Source: Rhynchonema sp. JSB1_4 (Eukaryota; Nematoda; Chromadorea; Monhysterida; Xyalidae). Taken from it: DNA of 64,000 bases. Positions 9,227 through 22,116 of the stretch are shown here, piece after piece. The stretch lies in NCBI GenBank assembly GCA_030248065.1, contig JASAMV010008502.1, positions 1 through 64,000 on the forward strand, in the 5' to 3' direction. The stretch's first letter is position 1; every line of letters begins with the position of its first letter. Made by a program: the position numbers and the translations under genes. The notes beneath the pieces are model-generated. The model did not search any database. It saw only the letters and a list, made by a program, of their open reading frames with translations, and was not told the origin of the DNA.

Positions 9227-12200
9227 ATGCACATCAAAGTCCACATTCTCATAACCGTTGTCTTGCTGTTCTGTGACAGCGGATTCGGAGCATACAAGGT
9301 TCGCAAAACAACCCTGCTTGGAGAATTTTTTCACTAAGGAGGAAGAAAAGACTTCAAACATTTTCAGTGCCCGAGCTGCGGTGAAACGTTCAGGACTGAA
9401 AACGAAATGCGGCAGCATCAGTACTACAAACACTCATCGGCCATTGAAGCACCACTCCCTCCATCGGTCAGTGACTTTAATTTTTAAAAGCACGTTGTCA
9501 CGGTTGCCTTCAAATCTCCGATGATGTCTGTGCGAATTTTTGATTCAACTGCTTTTCAGTCAAAGAAATAGTAGTCACCCTGTTATGAGGTCGCAGCAGA
9601 CAATATTCTTATTTTCTTTCCTGCACGACTGATGCTGCTAAATATCTGATCTTGCTAATTATATTTGCTTCTCTTGTGCAGGCTCCAGCGGACAGACTTT
9701 ATGCGGGAAGACAGCAGGCGGTCCCCCAACCGGTCCCTGTTTACTCCGAGGTTACACTATACTTGAAAAAACCTTTCGCGCTCACCAGTAAACACATAAA
9801 CTTTCATGGTTCTACACTGTCTGAAAAGCGAAGTTACCACTGCTTCAAAGCGGAAACCAAGGTAGTACTTTAGAAAAGTTATTTTTGCGCTGCGCAGGGA
9901 CCATATGGATATCTCACACGTACGTACCCGTCAACCTCCAAGGAAGAAGGCCCGGTTTCGAGCATGCAACGTGCACAAGCACCACTCAATCCGTCGGTCA
10001 GTGATTTCGATTTTTAGAAGCACGTTGTCATGGTTGCCTCCAAATTTCCGATGATATTATACTGTGTGATATTATACTGTGTGAAGATTTTGATTCAACT
10101 GCTTTTCGGTAAAAGAAATAATAGTCACCGTCGCGGCAGACAATATTCTTGTTTTCTTTCCTGTACGACTACTGTTATGCTGCTACTAAATATCTGATCT
10201 TGCTGATCATATTTGCTTGACTTGTGTAGGCTCCAGCGGCAAGCTTTATGCGGGAAGACAGCAAGCAGTTTCACAACCGGTCCCTGGCTGCTCTGAAGTT
10301 ACACTATACTTGAAGAAATCTTTCATGCGCACTAGTAAACTTTTCATTTCTCTACACTGTCTGCAAAGCGAAGTTGCGACTGCTTCAAAGCGGAAATCAT
10401 GGTCATACTTTGGAAAAATTATTTTTGCGCTGCACAGGGACCATATGGACATCTTGTGCGTACGCACCCGTCGACCTCCAAGGAAGAAGGCTCGGCTTCG
10501 AGCATGCAACGTGCACAAGCACCACTCAATCCGTCGGTCAGTGATTTCGATTTTTAGAAGCACGTTGTCATGGTTGCCTTAAAATCTCAGATAAGATTAT
10601 GCTGCGTGAAGATTTTGATTCAACTGCTGCTCAGTAAAAGAAATAGTAGTCACCGCTGTTATGAGGTCGCGGCTGCTAACTTTCCCCTGTTTTCTTTCGT
10701 GCACGACTGTTATGCTGCTGCTAAATGTCTGATCTTGCTAATCATATTGGCTTGTCTTGTGCAGGCTCCAGCGGGCAAGCGTTATGCGGGAAGACAGCCA
10801 GCAGTCCCCCAACCGGTCCCTGGCTCCACCGAGGTTACACTGTACTTGAAAAGACCTTTCACGCGCACTAGTAAACTTTCATGGTTCTACACACTGTCTG
10901 CAATGCGAAGTTACTAGTGCTTCAAAGCAAAAACAATGGTCATACTTTGGAAAAAAATTTTTGCGCTGCGCAGAGACCATATGGACATCTCATGCGTACG
11001 TACCCGTCGACCTCCAAGAAAGAGGGCCCAGGTTCGAGCATGCAACGTGCACAAGCACCACTCAATCCGTCGGTCAGTGACTTCGATTTTTAGAAGCACG
11101 TTGTCATGGTTGCCTTCAAACCTCGGATAATATTATACAGTGACCATCAAGCCAGCGCTAAATATTTTCTCTCAGGCACACGCCCCGAAGAACTTGGGTC
11201 GGTTGGCTTCGACTTCCATGGCACATGCAGCGTCCGCCGGGCAACGTGCACCTGTGGTGCCGCTGCGTATAACACAAGTAAGCACACATGCCATTGTTTA
11301 AGCATGAAAACTAAATGAGGGTTTCCCTTCCTATTGCTGCACTCAAAGGCTGTAGCAAAATCCATAGGGAGATTCATTGAAATGATCTGACATTATAATA
11401 CTGCCGATGATCTTTATAATTTCCTAACCCAGGCATTCTCTGTAGACATCGTAACACAATGAAAACGGTCTCTGATTTACCATCCAGCTGGGCGAATTAG
11501 CTAATCTGGGCACAAAAAAATTAACGTGGCAAAAGCCAACACCATATTCTTGCTCTCAGCTAACTCGGGCGGAAAACTTGGCTCGGTTAGCTGCGATTTC
11601 GAAGGGACATCCATCGGCGGTCATGCAACGTGCACCTGTGGAGCGCACATCGCAAGTGAGCAGACAATGCAAGTGTAAATGCGAAAACTCAAAGAGATTT
11701 AACTTCAGTCCTGTTGCTGCACACCAAGGCTGTTGTCATTGAAGTGGCTTGACATAAACATAATGTACCCAACCGTGATTCATATAATTTTTGACTTGTG
11801 GGCAGATCTTCAAACGTCTTAAGATACTGCAAACAATTCGGCCAATCGAAGTAGTATGTACTGTACCTAATCTTCGTGAAAATTAACCTGACGACAGCAA
11901 ACATTACGCACGTTTTTACTCTCAGCCACCAGCGGGGAAAAACTTGGATCGGTTGGCTTCGACTTCCAGGGGCCATCCAGCGTCGGCCAAGAAACGTGCA
12001 CCTGGGACGCCGGTGCGTATAACACAAGTAAGCACACATGCCACTGTTTAAGCGTGGAAACTGAATGGGACTTTACTTTATCCTATTGCCGCACTTCAAG
12101 GCTGTAGCAGAATCCAAAAAAAAGAGATTCATTGAAGTGAATCTTATCGAGGATTTCTATAAGTTACTGATCTGGGCTTTCTCTGCAGACATCTTTGAAA

Positions 12201-15200
12201 ATGAAAATGAGGACGGTCTCTGATCTATGCCATCCGACAAGTCGAATTATACCTAGTCCCATACAAAGTACACAAAAATTAACGTGGCGAAAGCGCAAAA
12301 CGGTATATTTTTGCTCTCAGCCACCAGCGGGGAAAAACTTGGATCGGTTGGCTTCGACTTCCATGGGCCATCCAGCGTCGGCCAAGAAACGTGCACCTGG
12401 GACGCCGGTGCGTATAACACAAGTAAGCACACATGCCATTGTTTAAGCGTGGAAACTGAATGAGACTTTACTTTATCCTATTGCCGCACTCCAAGGCAGG
12501 GTTGGGCAAAAAAAGGTGTTTTTTTTGGAAAAAAAATTTTTTTTTAAATTTTTTCGGGGGAACAAAATGTTCTAAAACGTCCAAAAATGGCCTTTTTGGG
12601 GGTCCTTTTTTGTCATTTTTTCTCAAGGGTCGAAAAATTTTCTTCCCAAAATCACCTTTGGGGCATGTGTTTCGTGCCTAAGATGCCCCAAATGATGTTA
12701 CATACCTTCCCGTGACACATGGGACACAGGATGCATGTACCTAATGGTACTTCGATATCATACCACATCAGGTCGGTCATATACGACTGATTCAGCTACC
12801 CGACAAGTATTTCTGCAGCTTATATTCTCAATTCTGAGTGGTTTATGAGTGAATCTTGCTTATTCGACCACAAACTATTGTGCCCGATCCCACAGAGCAG
12901 CAATCATCGGTCCATATCAAGCACAGACTTTTGGATCGCACCGAAATGACGTAAACACCCTTCATAAGTGTTGCAAACCAAGTCACAACAGTGACTTGTC
13001 AATTAAAGATGCATTTTTTCGCGTTTTTGCGCGTTTTTAGGCAAATTTGGTAAAATTTCCCCGAATCTCGGACTTTTAAAAAAATTTTTTTTTTCAATTT
13101 TTTTCAACTTGTTTAAAAATTTTTTTTCCAACCCTGCTCCAAGGCTGTATAGTCTGTTGAGTATATTTCGACATAGTGTACAAAGCCCCATTCAGCGATG
13201 TTTGGAGCGGGCTGGGTCGACGCCATTCTAAATGAATGTTTCAGGCATTGCCAATTCAGGCAAAGACCGATTGAACATTGCTTGCTGCGTGGCGCAAGAA
13301 ACTCGCACAACACCAACAATGTTCAATGGATCTGCGCCTGAATTGGCAATGCCTGAAACATTCATTTACAATGGCGTCGACCCAGCCCGCTCCAAACATG
13401 GCTGAATGGGGCTTATACATACACTATGTCGAAATATAATCAACAGACTATAGCAGAATCCAAAAAAGAGAGTTTCATTGAAATGAATCTTACATTATTC
13501 ACACATACCGAGGATTTCTGTAAGTTACTGATCTGGGCTTTCTCTGCAGATATCTTTGAAAATGAAAATAAAAATGAGGACGGTCTCTGATCTATGCCAT
13601 CCGACAAGTCGAATTACCTAGTCCTATACATAGTATACAAAAATTAAAGTGGCGAAAGCGCAAAACGCTATATTTTTGCTCTCAGCCACCAGCGGGGAAA
13701 AACTTGGATCGGTTGGCTTCGACTTCCAAGGAACGCCCTGCGCCAGCCGTGCAACAGCGCGCACCTGTAGCCATGGGATCGCAAGTTAGTAGCGATTGCT
13801 GGTCGCTGTAAGACGTTGTTGTCAATCTAAGAGGTTGTCAAGAGGTTGTTGTCAATCTAACGTGGATTCTAACTTCATCCACAGGCGGCCTCTGGAAAGC
13901 CACTACCTCGACAAGGAAGTCGCAGTCGCAGGTTAATAGAATGCGCACATAGAAAGTTATAACTTATAAGATCGGAAGTTATAACAGCGCCCGTACCTGT
14001 TTGTCCGTACCCCAAGCGCCACGAGTTTTGGCCAATTTCAGTCGTAGTCGCAGTCCCAGTCGCAGTCCGGTGGCCGGACCATCAGGATTAAGTACTGGGG
14101 CTCTATCGACAGGAGCTCACCAACAAAGACCAAGCGAGAGAAAGGTTCGAACAATATACAAAAATGGTTGTAGTGTTTCGCCGCCGTTTTCATATTCAAT
14201 CTTTGGTCTTCAATCTATTCGATGGAACTGCTGGTCTTCAAAATGTGTACTCATTAACGCAGCGAAAGCAAACGCTCCGTTTTTCTGTCAGCTGCCAGCG
14301 GAGAAAAACCTGAGTCGGTTGGCTTCCGGGGGACACCCAGCGAAGGCCACGAAACGTGCACCTGAGAAGCGCAGATCGCCGCAGGTCAGCACACAGTCAT
14401 TGCTGAAACGTGGACCGTCGTAATTCGGATTTGGTTAAGATTTTCTGTACGTGAAATGACTCCCAACCAAGAAATGTTCATCAAAAAATCACTGGCTTAA
14501 ACGTAAAAATCTCGCGCACTGACCAGATTATGTTGTTTTCGGTAGCCTCACGGATATCGCACAAGGTTAAATCGGGCCCTCCGCTATTGTTTTTTTGTAT
14601 TTTCGGCCTCGTTTTTTGTGTTTGTATTGTAAGTTGGCACTGGGATCGTAAGATGCCACCAACATCAAACTGTTGAGCGATAGGTTTGATGAGCACCTAT
14701 GAATCTCGCAGTGTTGTATTAGGTCACGGGACCATTGACAGAGCTGACTGCGATGAAACTTCCTGCGAAATGTAAACGGTGAGCTTCGGCAGTTCAATGC
14801 ACGAAGTTCTTGCACTGAGGCCTGTGACTCTCTGATGAATATTTCTTAGCTGGCCGTCAAGTAGTTCAGACACAAAATCTGAACCATATATGTTTTATGA
14901 TGTGGAAAGAAGAGCGATTTTGCGGAAGGAAGAGAGGTTTATTTTAGGCTGTACCTCTTGTTATGTGCCGTAGACTGTATTTGCACAACCTTCAACAGTG
15001 ACCGGCGACGTTTTGCTCGCGACGATCCCAACCCAGATTGACCACTTTCATTACTTTTGCAGAGGAAGTGCCCTGATTGTCCTGCGAGATTTTATAACGA
15101 ACAACCTTTGATATATCATATTCGCACAGCACACGGGGACCTGGCCAAAAACGTGAGTTCAGCCTAAACGCCACTCAATGATTCGAAGTATGTACAGTAT

Positions 15201-16026
15201 GTGTACACCATCAGTGAGAACGGGCTTGCCCAGTATTGTTGATTATTACTGTAATTTTGTTTGCTCAGTATTTTACTCATTTTTGTGTGTTATCAGTAGG
15301 CGCTGATGGGTGATTGGTTGACGGAACGCAACCACCTACAAGATGATGGTTATTGCCCCTGTAAGAGGGGCTAGATTCTGTAACCTGAGTTAGTTATGGA
15401 GCTAGAAGCTACGACGTTTGGACTTTTTTGCAGGTGAAGTGTCCTTACTGTCCCCAAGAATTGAAAAGCAAGCATGGTTTGGGCGTTCATATTGGCCATC
15501 AACACAAAGATAAACAATCAGAATGGATCGCAATGGATGTTCGCCAATCTGAACCACGAGTAAGCAGTCATGCCGTTGTTTAAATGTGAAGATTTAGACT
15601 GATATTACTCTTATACTGTTGTTGCCAGAAGCCAAAGGAAAGGTTAATAGGGAAGATTTGTCAAAACTGGTTTGTCAAAAATTTCGATCTGGTACTGCTT
15701 TTTCTGGGGTCCACCCTGAAGCTATGGATCCTTTGTGGTCACTGTTGGGTCTACGTACCACTGGACCCAAACAAAAGGGAACCATATTTTAGCTTGTTTT
15801 ATGTAGCTATACTTTTCTAATCATAACTTTAAATAGTGGCGGACAGCAACATTACAATAGAAACCTAAGTTTACAACATTGGCTTTTCCAGGTGAAGTGC
15901 CCGTTTTGTAAGCAGACATTTAAAAATGAAGACAACTTGAATGCTCATATTGCCAGTAAGCACAGTGGGGGTGATATTCTAGATAAGGCCCTCAAAGCGG
16001 CCGATATCGATTCTGACTCAGAATAA
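9227..16026 (+). CDS. C2H2 zinc-finger protein with tandemly duplicated exons
   Basis: Proposed exons: 9227-9298, 9368-9466, 9682-9750, 9898-9996, 10438-10536, 10765-10833, 10974-11072, 11176-11277, 11560-11655, 11926-12027, 12321-12422, 13686-13784, 13885-13931, 14042-14144, 14292-14384, 15434-15559, 15892-16026 (stop). All joins keep frame; using every exon gives 536 aa. C2H2 fingers lie in the exon at 9368 (CPSCGETF...H-x4-H) and in the last two (CPYCPQEL and CPFCKQTF, each C-x2-C-x12-H-x4-H). Between them are repeated Pro/Ala/Lys/Arg-rich linkers and an Arg-Ser-rich piece (SRSRSPSRSP, 14042). The tail is acidic. A nucleic-acid-binding protein is likely. The proposed first exon looks like a signal peptide, which is odd for a finger protein, so the true start may differ. 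Which exons are used together cannot be told from DNA. Confidence 0.65.
9582..11120 (+). repeat. Tandem ~540-bp unit, two exons per unit, three copies
   Basis: Each unit carries a 69-bp exon (9682-9750, 10230-10297, 10765-10833; peptide like APAGKRYAGRQPAVPQP) and a 99-bp exon (9898-9996, 10438-10536, 10974-11072; peptide like GPYGHLMRTYPSTSKEE). The introns are similar throughout. The 99-bp exons share their last third and donor site with the zinc-finger exon at 9368-9466, from which they seem to have decayed or diverged. The middle 69-bp copy has lost one base. Confidence 0.75.
12497..13136. mobile_element. Non-autonomous hAT-type element in intron
   Basis: The ends are CAGGGTTGG and CCAACCCTG. 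An 8-bp target duplication CTCCAAGG flanks it (12489-12496 and 13137-13144). The interior is A/T-run rich with no transposase. The paralogous intron at about 12094-12120 shows the uninterrupted site. Confidence 0.88.
13150..13450. mobile_element. Mariner-type foldback MITE (S family), copy 1
   Basis: Terminal inverted repeats of about 115 bp begin TAGTCTGTTGA, flanked by TA on each side (13148-13149, 13451-13452). It lies 5 bp after the duplication of the hAT element. The paralogous intron at 12105 reads ggctgtagcagaatcc without it. Confidence 0.88.
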
Positions 16027-17281
16027 ACTTTGTTTTCGTTACGTGAGACTTATTTGTATTTCATTTACACTCGAACACGAGAACCATATCCGTTTTTATT
16101 GTGTTTCTGCCCGTATTTTATGATGTTAAGTAAAGGGTTTACCTTCGTGCATCGGAACATTCGGCGATATACTTTGGCGATTCACTCGAGTTCAGCGATT
16201 GGCTGCAAATATAGCGTTGTACGTGACGATTTAGTTAGTTCTTATTAGATGATTCTTTCTTATTTGTTGTTAATTTTGTTGACATATATGAAATACATCT
16301 CGTTTTGTTTCGTAGGCGCTTAAAATTACAACCAAAGAAAGGGGTGCTAAAAAGACTTGGCTCTTTGAACTGTTTCGCTTACCATTTATCGCACACAACG
16401 TTTCGTAAAAGGTTTTGTACCACGTTCACCGAACAAACGTCCAAATATAAAACACAGAAAATGAAAAAGTTTTTTTCGCTTTCCTCCGCCTGCAAAACGT
16501 TGTGGGCCTCGTGAAACATCACAAAGCAACGAATTGAAAATCCAATTTCAAAGTCGAGATTTCTCATGCCTAGTTTCTATTTCCTAAAAATGGTCGTTAA
16601 CATTCAGCTGTACATATACTTGCTTTAACCACGCGCCCTGCTTGCTGTCAATGAGCTTGAAAAAAGCACTGCTGTATGCCGGTGACCCAGTGTTACACCC
16701 ACACTGTTTTTTCAAGGCACAACAATGCGCATAAGTGATAAAGCACAATATAAGTGGAGGCGGTTCAAAAATGGATACGGCAAACGTATTATAACATTGT
16801 GCACAGTAGATGAACACAGCATAGTCCGTCCACCAGCTCATGGCACTTTTTGTTGCTGCTGGCTGGTTTGTTCCCTTCCTCCACGTTCTAATGAAAGAGA
16901 AATTGAGCGCATCCGGTTTTGCAAAAAAACTAAAAAAATAATAAAATGCGTCGAAAAAGATTGAACTCGATCAAATTTAAAATTAAATTGAATTAAAATC
17001 GATAAAACACGTCGAACCACAATTTAGGAGCAAAAATAATTTTTTTCGGAAACTCAATTTCTCTTTCATTAGAACGTGGAGGAAGGGAACAAACCAGCCA
17101 GCAGCAACACAAAGTGACATGAGCTGATGGACGGACTATACACAGTGTTCATGTTGTACGAAAGGTGCAATTGTGTCATGTGAGGAACCCACGCAACCTT
17201 ACCTACACGATAATCTTTCTCAATCTTCGATCACAAAAAAGTTTAGCAGCTGATTGCTCCATAACATTTCGCATTTGCAAA
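16027..17281. repeat. Intergenic region with foldback repeat
   Basis: An AATAAA overlaps the zinc-finger stop codon (16022). Arms at about 16806-16905 and 17051-17150 form an imperfect inverted repeat (cctccacgttctaatgaaag against its complement) around an A/T-rich centre, typical of a MITE. Nothing else is recognised. Confidence 0.6.
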
Positions 17282-17452
17282 ATGTCGCGTGTTGCTTTCA
17301 CCTTGCTGTTATCAATCATCATATTGATCAGTGAAACATCAGCTTGCCCGATCTTCCCTGGACTAAACAAACCGAGTGCGATTCGAGCCAGTCGGGTGGA
17401 GAAGGATGGTTGCAACTGGCTGTGTTACGCGAGACTCACGTTCATGAAATGA
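17282..17452 (+). CDS. Candidate small secreted peptide (56 aa)
   Basis: The ORF starts MSRVAFTLLLSIIILISETS, an N-terminal hydrophobic stretch with a small-residue cleavage site (about residue 21, TSA-C). The predicted mature part is about 35 residues with three cysteines, the last two as CNWLC. The start context (caaaATG) is good and a polyadenylation-like AATAAA lies at about 17752. No dibasic amidated peptide pattern or known family is recognised. It could be a peptide hormone, a defence peptide or one exon of a larger gene. It is a prediction from composition only. Confidence 0.45.
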   Translation: MSRVAFTLLLSIIILISETSACPIFPGLNKPSAIRASRVEKDGCNWLCYARLTFMK

Positions 17453-17759
17453 CACGATCAAGCCGAAGACAATCTTGCTGCTTCATCGCAAAAAATGAAG
17501 TGCTTCAGTGTGTCTTTTCATCATTTATCATTATTAACGCTTTTGTTCAACTGAACTCAAACTTTAAGTTTCGTGGCCGTGGCAGTAAATCTGCTGTTGC
17601 TTGCTTCGCTGTATAACCTGCTTCATGGCGCGTTAAAGCCGGTTCTAAACAACGTCTACTAAGAACTTCGAAGCTTCATTTTAAAGCGGTTACTGTACTT
17701 TTATTGTCTTACTGAACCGCAGCCTCATTTTCATACGTCGTTGAAAGCATAAAATAAAG

Positions 17760-20700
17760 AGCACTGATGCTTCAAATGGTGTGGGCATCGTTTTAAAATT
17801 CGTGGGTATGATCTTCATTATCTCAGATATAAACCAAAAACCAGCACATTTCATTGACCCCAGAAACAGTTCAACAGAGCAAAAATTAAAGTTCAGCCCA
17901 AATCTAATTTTGCGCGCGCCACAAAACTTTTAATCGTCATGGCGGCACCCACATTTTATAACAACCCCAAGTCCATGTTTAGGGCGGGTGGTTGTCGGCT
18001 GTGAGTCTTTGATGAGCCACTTGTTGTCAACAGCCAGTAACCTTTATGGGACAACCGGACTTGGAATTATTGGGCACACCTGGTCTCGGTTGATGTTCCA
18101 ATAGCACATTAAGATTAAAACCTATAGAAAGAAGAGCTGCACCAACAAACCTTGTTCGACCAAACCAATTGACACCCGTTTTGGACGGGTGTTTCAAAGT
18201 TATTGTGCACAATAATGAAATGTTTCTCACACTTGCACGCATTTTTATTGCTTGTTCCCTTTCGGCTGCCGCTATCCAACTTGCAGCCCGGCGCGGTCGC
18301 CTAACACCAAAGGCCGACTTTTATGAAGGCTTTTAGGACGTCTGCGGCCAGGCGTGGCCAGAAAACTTTTGTCACCTGACCAAATTTTGGTTGTTCGGAA
18401 CTTGCACCTGGGTCAAGTGTGGTTCCATACCAGGACTTGAACTCAAGCAGGGCCAAAGTTTATATGTTAGAGACGACTCGTGAAGTGTACCAGCAAAGGT
18501 TCTAAATCACAATGCGGCATGGGCCGGCGACACACATAAATTCGAGCCTGTAACAATTGGATAACAACAAGTGCCCCTCTTGAATGCAATATGTACAGAG
18601 TCGTTTACACCGATACATTTCGGGTTATTGGGTTCAAATTGGCTACAATGCAAAGAAACACAGCAAAATAACTCAGCCAGTACCATGACTCTATAACACA
18701 TATGCTGGAAATGCAGCAACTACTGACTTTTGGCTCGGTCATAGATTACACTTTTGGTTCGTAGTTTTAGTTTCCTTCAGTCAACTGTGAGCCTCCGATG
18801 TAGGCCACCTGTTTGGGGCTGTTAGCGGTAACATTGTGTTTTGGCGCGCGCCTGAACCACTGATACTTGATGGGTCAAAATCTCGTGAAGCAGTGTCATT
18901 TTCCACACTTTGGTGTACCCACGATGTCTAGTTTACACAGAATGTGTGCAAAGCGAAATGTGTGTTACGTGAGTGCCACTTGCCGCTCAACATTGGCTGG
19001 TAGTCTCGAAGCGATTGTGGAGTTTTGGGCTCTGTGGATTGAATTCGTCAGAGGCAGCTTCATTGCCCTATCAGCTGATCTGGCTTGGGAAATTTAAACA
19101 AAGTAAAGTTAGTGATTGAAACAATCGTTTCGAGCATACGGCTTGTTGTGTTCGCAATCTACATGGAGCCGCAGCCAATTGACAAGCGCACAACAGTTGG
19201 TGGTGTGTGTGGCACATCTAGACCACTCAGTCGCTGTGTCACTTGTCACGATACACACCCACCCAGTTGTTGGGTGTATAGCTGCATTGAAACATCAACC
19301 ATCCATGCTGACGTTAATAAACTTTTGCGTATCAGGCAGAATTAATCGGAACTAATGCGGTACCCAGTGAGCAGCCGTTATCTTCTGGGGTTACATCTGG
19401 CCCGCTTGGCCACTGGGGTTCACTAACATCCATCGCAAAACTTTCATTCTCAAACTTCACACACATACACTGATTTCGGGTTAGTTGGTTTGTGGCTCCC
19501 GGGGCCGGGGCGTTTGTTGATGGTGACAGTGGTGCTTTACTCTGATGTTACACGCACTTGTTGTTGTAATGTTTGTAAGTTGATGCGAGTTACTGCGTAA
19601 CGTGTAACTGAAATGTCAATCTGTTCTGTTATAACGCTCTTATTGTTTGGGCGATTTCCGGACCGACTAGTTTGAGCTTGGTAGAATATCACACCGACGA
19701 GACATCTGTGACCCTTTATTGGCCCAAATTCTCCCGCCACCGGGGGTTAATATATCGTACGCTCCCCGCCTCGGTGCGTAAATGCCCTTTTATTCCCAAA
19801 ACTTACGTGCGTTGAACAAGGCTGCTGTTCGCGTAAGCACGCAACTGATTGAAGTCAGCCAGCTGGAAGCTGTCATCATCGTGTTTGGGGACGCAACCGC
19901 ATTCGAGAATTTGGGCCATTGCTCTAAAAGCCTGGCCTGCTCCATGATGAGCAATCATTGTTTTGATTGAACCATATACTGCTTGACACTTAGTTTTTCG
20001 TACAATCAACTCAGTCGTATCACAAACTTTTCCGCAGAGTTCCGCTCAGTCAAACTATACACAAGTACAGTATTAGCTTTTTTCGTCATGCGGTCAACAA
20101 CTCAATGGGCATGAAAAATCAGTACCCTGTCGTGGTCGTATATTTTGTTTACCAGATTTTCTGCCATTGTGTGGGTTAGCAGGTATTTTGGTTTATGTTT
20201 GTTTGTTGGTTTCAAACCTACTAGAAGTATTTTTGGGCACTGTCAGTTTCAAAAGCGTCTGAGAATGGAAACCGTACCTGAAATTTTTGGAAAATATTTA
20301 GGCAGCTATGCCTAAAAATATGACAATTTCTGTATGACTTGCCAGCCAACACAAGCGTGAAATGACCACAACGAGCCTGGCACCGAATGGTCAAACAAAA
20401 CAAACTGCCCCAGCGCACCTGCAGCCAGCAACTTCCAAAAAGCTGCAGTAGCTTACATGCATAAGCATGGGTATACGCTTTGTAGTGCATGTACCCCTCA
20501 GGTGTTTGCCGCTTGGGAGTTACCTGTGCTGCTTATGGACCACTGAAAAAGCTGGCTAGTGGCGCATAGCTATAAATCTGTATGCTAGCTGACGCTTTAT
20601 CACTTCAGTACCAATGTATTGTTGGTTAGTATTGCCTTCTTGAGGAATTTTTTATTTTCAATTTTATTGAGTTTCAAGTAATATAATTTCGACACTATCG

Positions 20701-22060
20701 TATTTTGTCGTTCATTCTTGAAAACAACTAAATAATAAACACCTCATGAACACATTTTCAAACACTTTTTAATATGCATGAAATAGGACGCAAACAAACG
20801 AGTAAACAAAATGGTTCACGGGTACCGATCACAGCTTTTCACGCTTGGTAGTTTTTTTTGTCGCAAACACGTCTGAGCTGCGGGTCGGTCGGTACCCTAC
20901 AATCCTAGAAGTTGTGCCCCCGCCGTGTAATCATTGTGCCATCCAATGACAAGCCACCGATTACAATCAATTATTTATCAGCTTGATCTCGCACGAAACA
21001 GCTAAACATCATTCATGATTTTCACTTCTGTCCTGGGTCCACACAAAAACAGCATCTGGAACCGGAACTGTTTACTGGAAGCTATTGGCGCCCTCCGATC
21101 GTGCTACATAGTATAACTATTGTCGTCCTTTTTTTAAATTTGCAACTTTTCACACTGGGTTTGTTGTTTATTTCCAAAAGCATCGAAATATGCTGATGTG
21201 ATAATTAAGCAGGAAATGCTAAATTCAGAACAATTTCATGCCATCCTTTGTTGTAACCGAAATCACACTGGATCCTTTCCCACAGGTTTTTGCACTGTAC
21301 CGAAAGCACATTAAACCTGTTCTCAGAGCCAAGTTTGAGGTGTCTGCAACGGAATACGGCGACAAACAACAAAATTATCCTCGCTCGCGCCTCCATAACC
21401 GTGCTGAGCTGGGTACACAACAGTGACCCGAATGGATTCTAGGTGCGCATACAGTGCAGCACACCGTAAACAAAATTGACCATATCCTGTCAACCTCACT
21501 TTCATTTGCATAAGTTTATCGGGTACGCAAACCGAAAGGTGGGCTCAATACTGAGTTCAACCCACCTATTCAATAGCCGTACCCTTCAAATGCCAACTAT
21601 TTGCGTATTCCCGCGTGCTGACCGGGTCAGTTCGGGCCAAGGGCAGGTGCTTTTGTTGTTTTCGGCTTGGGGCCGGGTTGACCTTGTGCCCTTTTTAGGC
21701 ATATGGTTGGGCTTGCTGACCTTTATATTATTTCAGTGTGACAAATAATAAAATCACATTCATTGTGTGTTCTGTTCTGACAAGAGAGAGCTTCAGCTGC
21801 CAATTCTCCTCATCCATTGTAAATCAGTGTTCACGCATTTTTGGGGATAGTGGGTACAAGTTTACATTTCACAGTGATCAATACCAAAGTAAGTCAGCCG
21901 GTACTCAGAAACTTTTCGACCGTAATCCCTGAAATGAATATCTGGATTCTGGCGTACTTTTGTCTTTCTGTATCTTATACATAACTGTTTTCAGCCTGGC
22001 GCATGTTCTGACGCTGCGTTTGATTCCAACATGAACATTGTTGAATAAAGTTTTTATTTT
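17760..22060. other. Intergenic region, no gene recognised
   Basis: About 4.3 kb between the small peptide and E75. Only short ORFs without conserved features are visible, and no RNA gene is recognised. It may hold E75 regulatory sequence. Confidence 0.5.
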
Positions 22061-22064
22061 TTCA

Positions 22065-22116
22065 GACTATATTGTGTTTACTGAATTGGAAGTCGGCTGG
22101 CCATTATTATTTCAAG
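22065..22116 (+). other. 3' splice site and short 5' UTR before E75 ATG
   Basis: A strong acceptor (tttttattttttcag, ending 22065) lies 51 bases before the ATG at 22117. This means either an upstream noncoding exon or a trans-splice acceptor. Confidence 0.5.

Larger units (their letters stand above)
11176..14384 (+). repeat. Array of six related phase-0 cassette exons
   Basis: The exons are 11176-11277 (102 bp), 11560-11655 (96), 11926-12027 (102), 12321-12422 (102), 13686-13784 (99) and 14292-14384 (93). All are multiples of three, stop-free, and bounded by an AG acceptor (usually ctctcag) and a GT donor. They encode variants of PPAGKNLDRLASTS followed by a basic tail. The flanking introns are also similar, which shows tandem duplication of exon plus intron. 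Confidence 0.8.
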
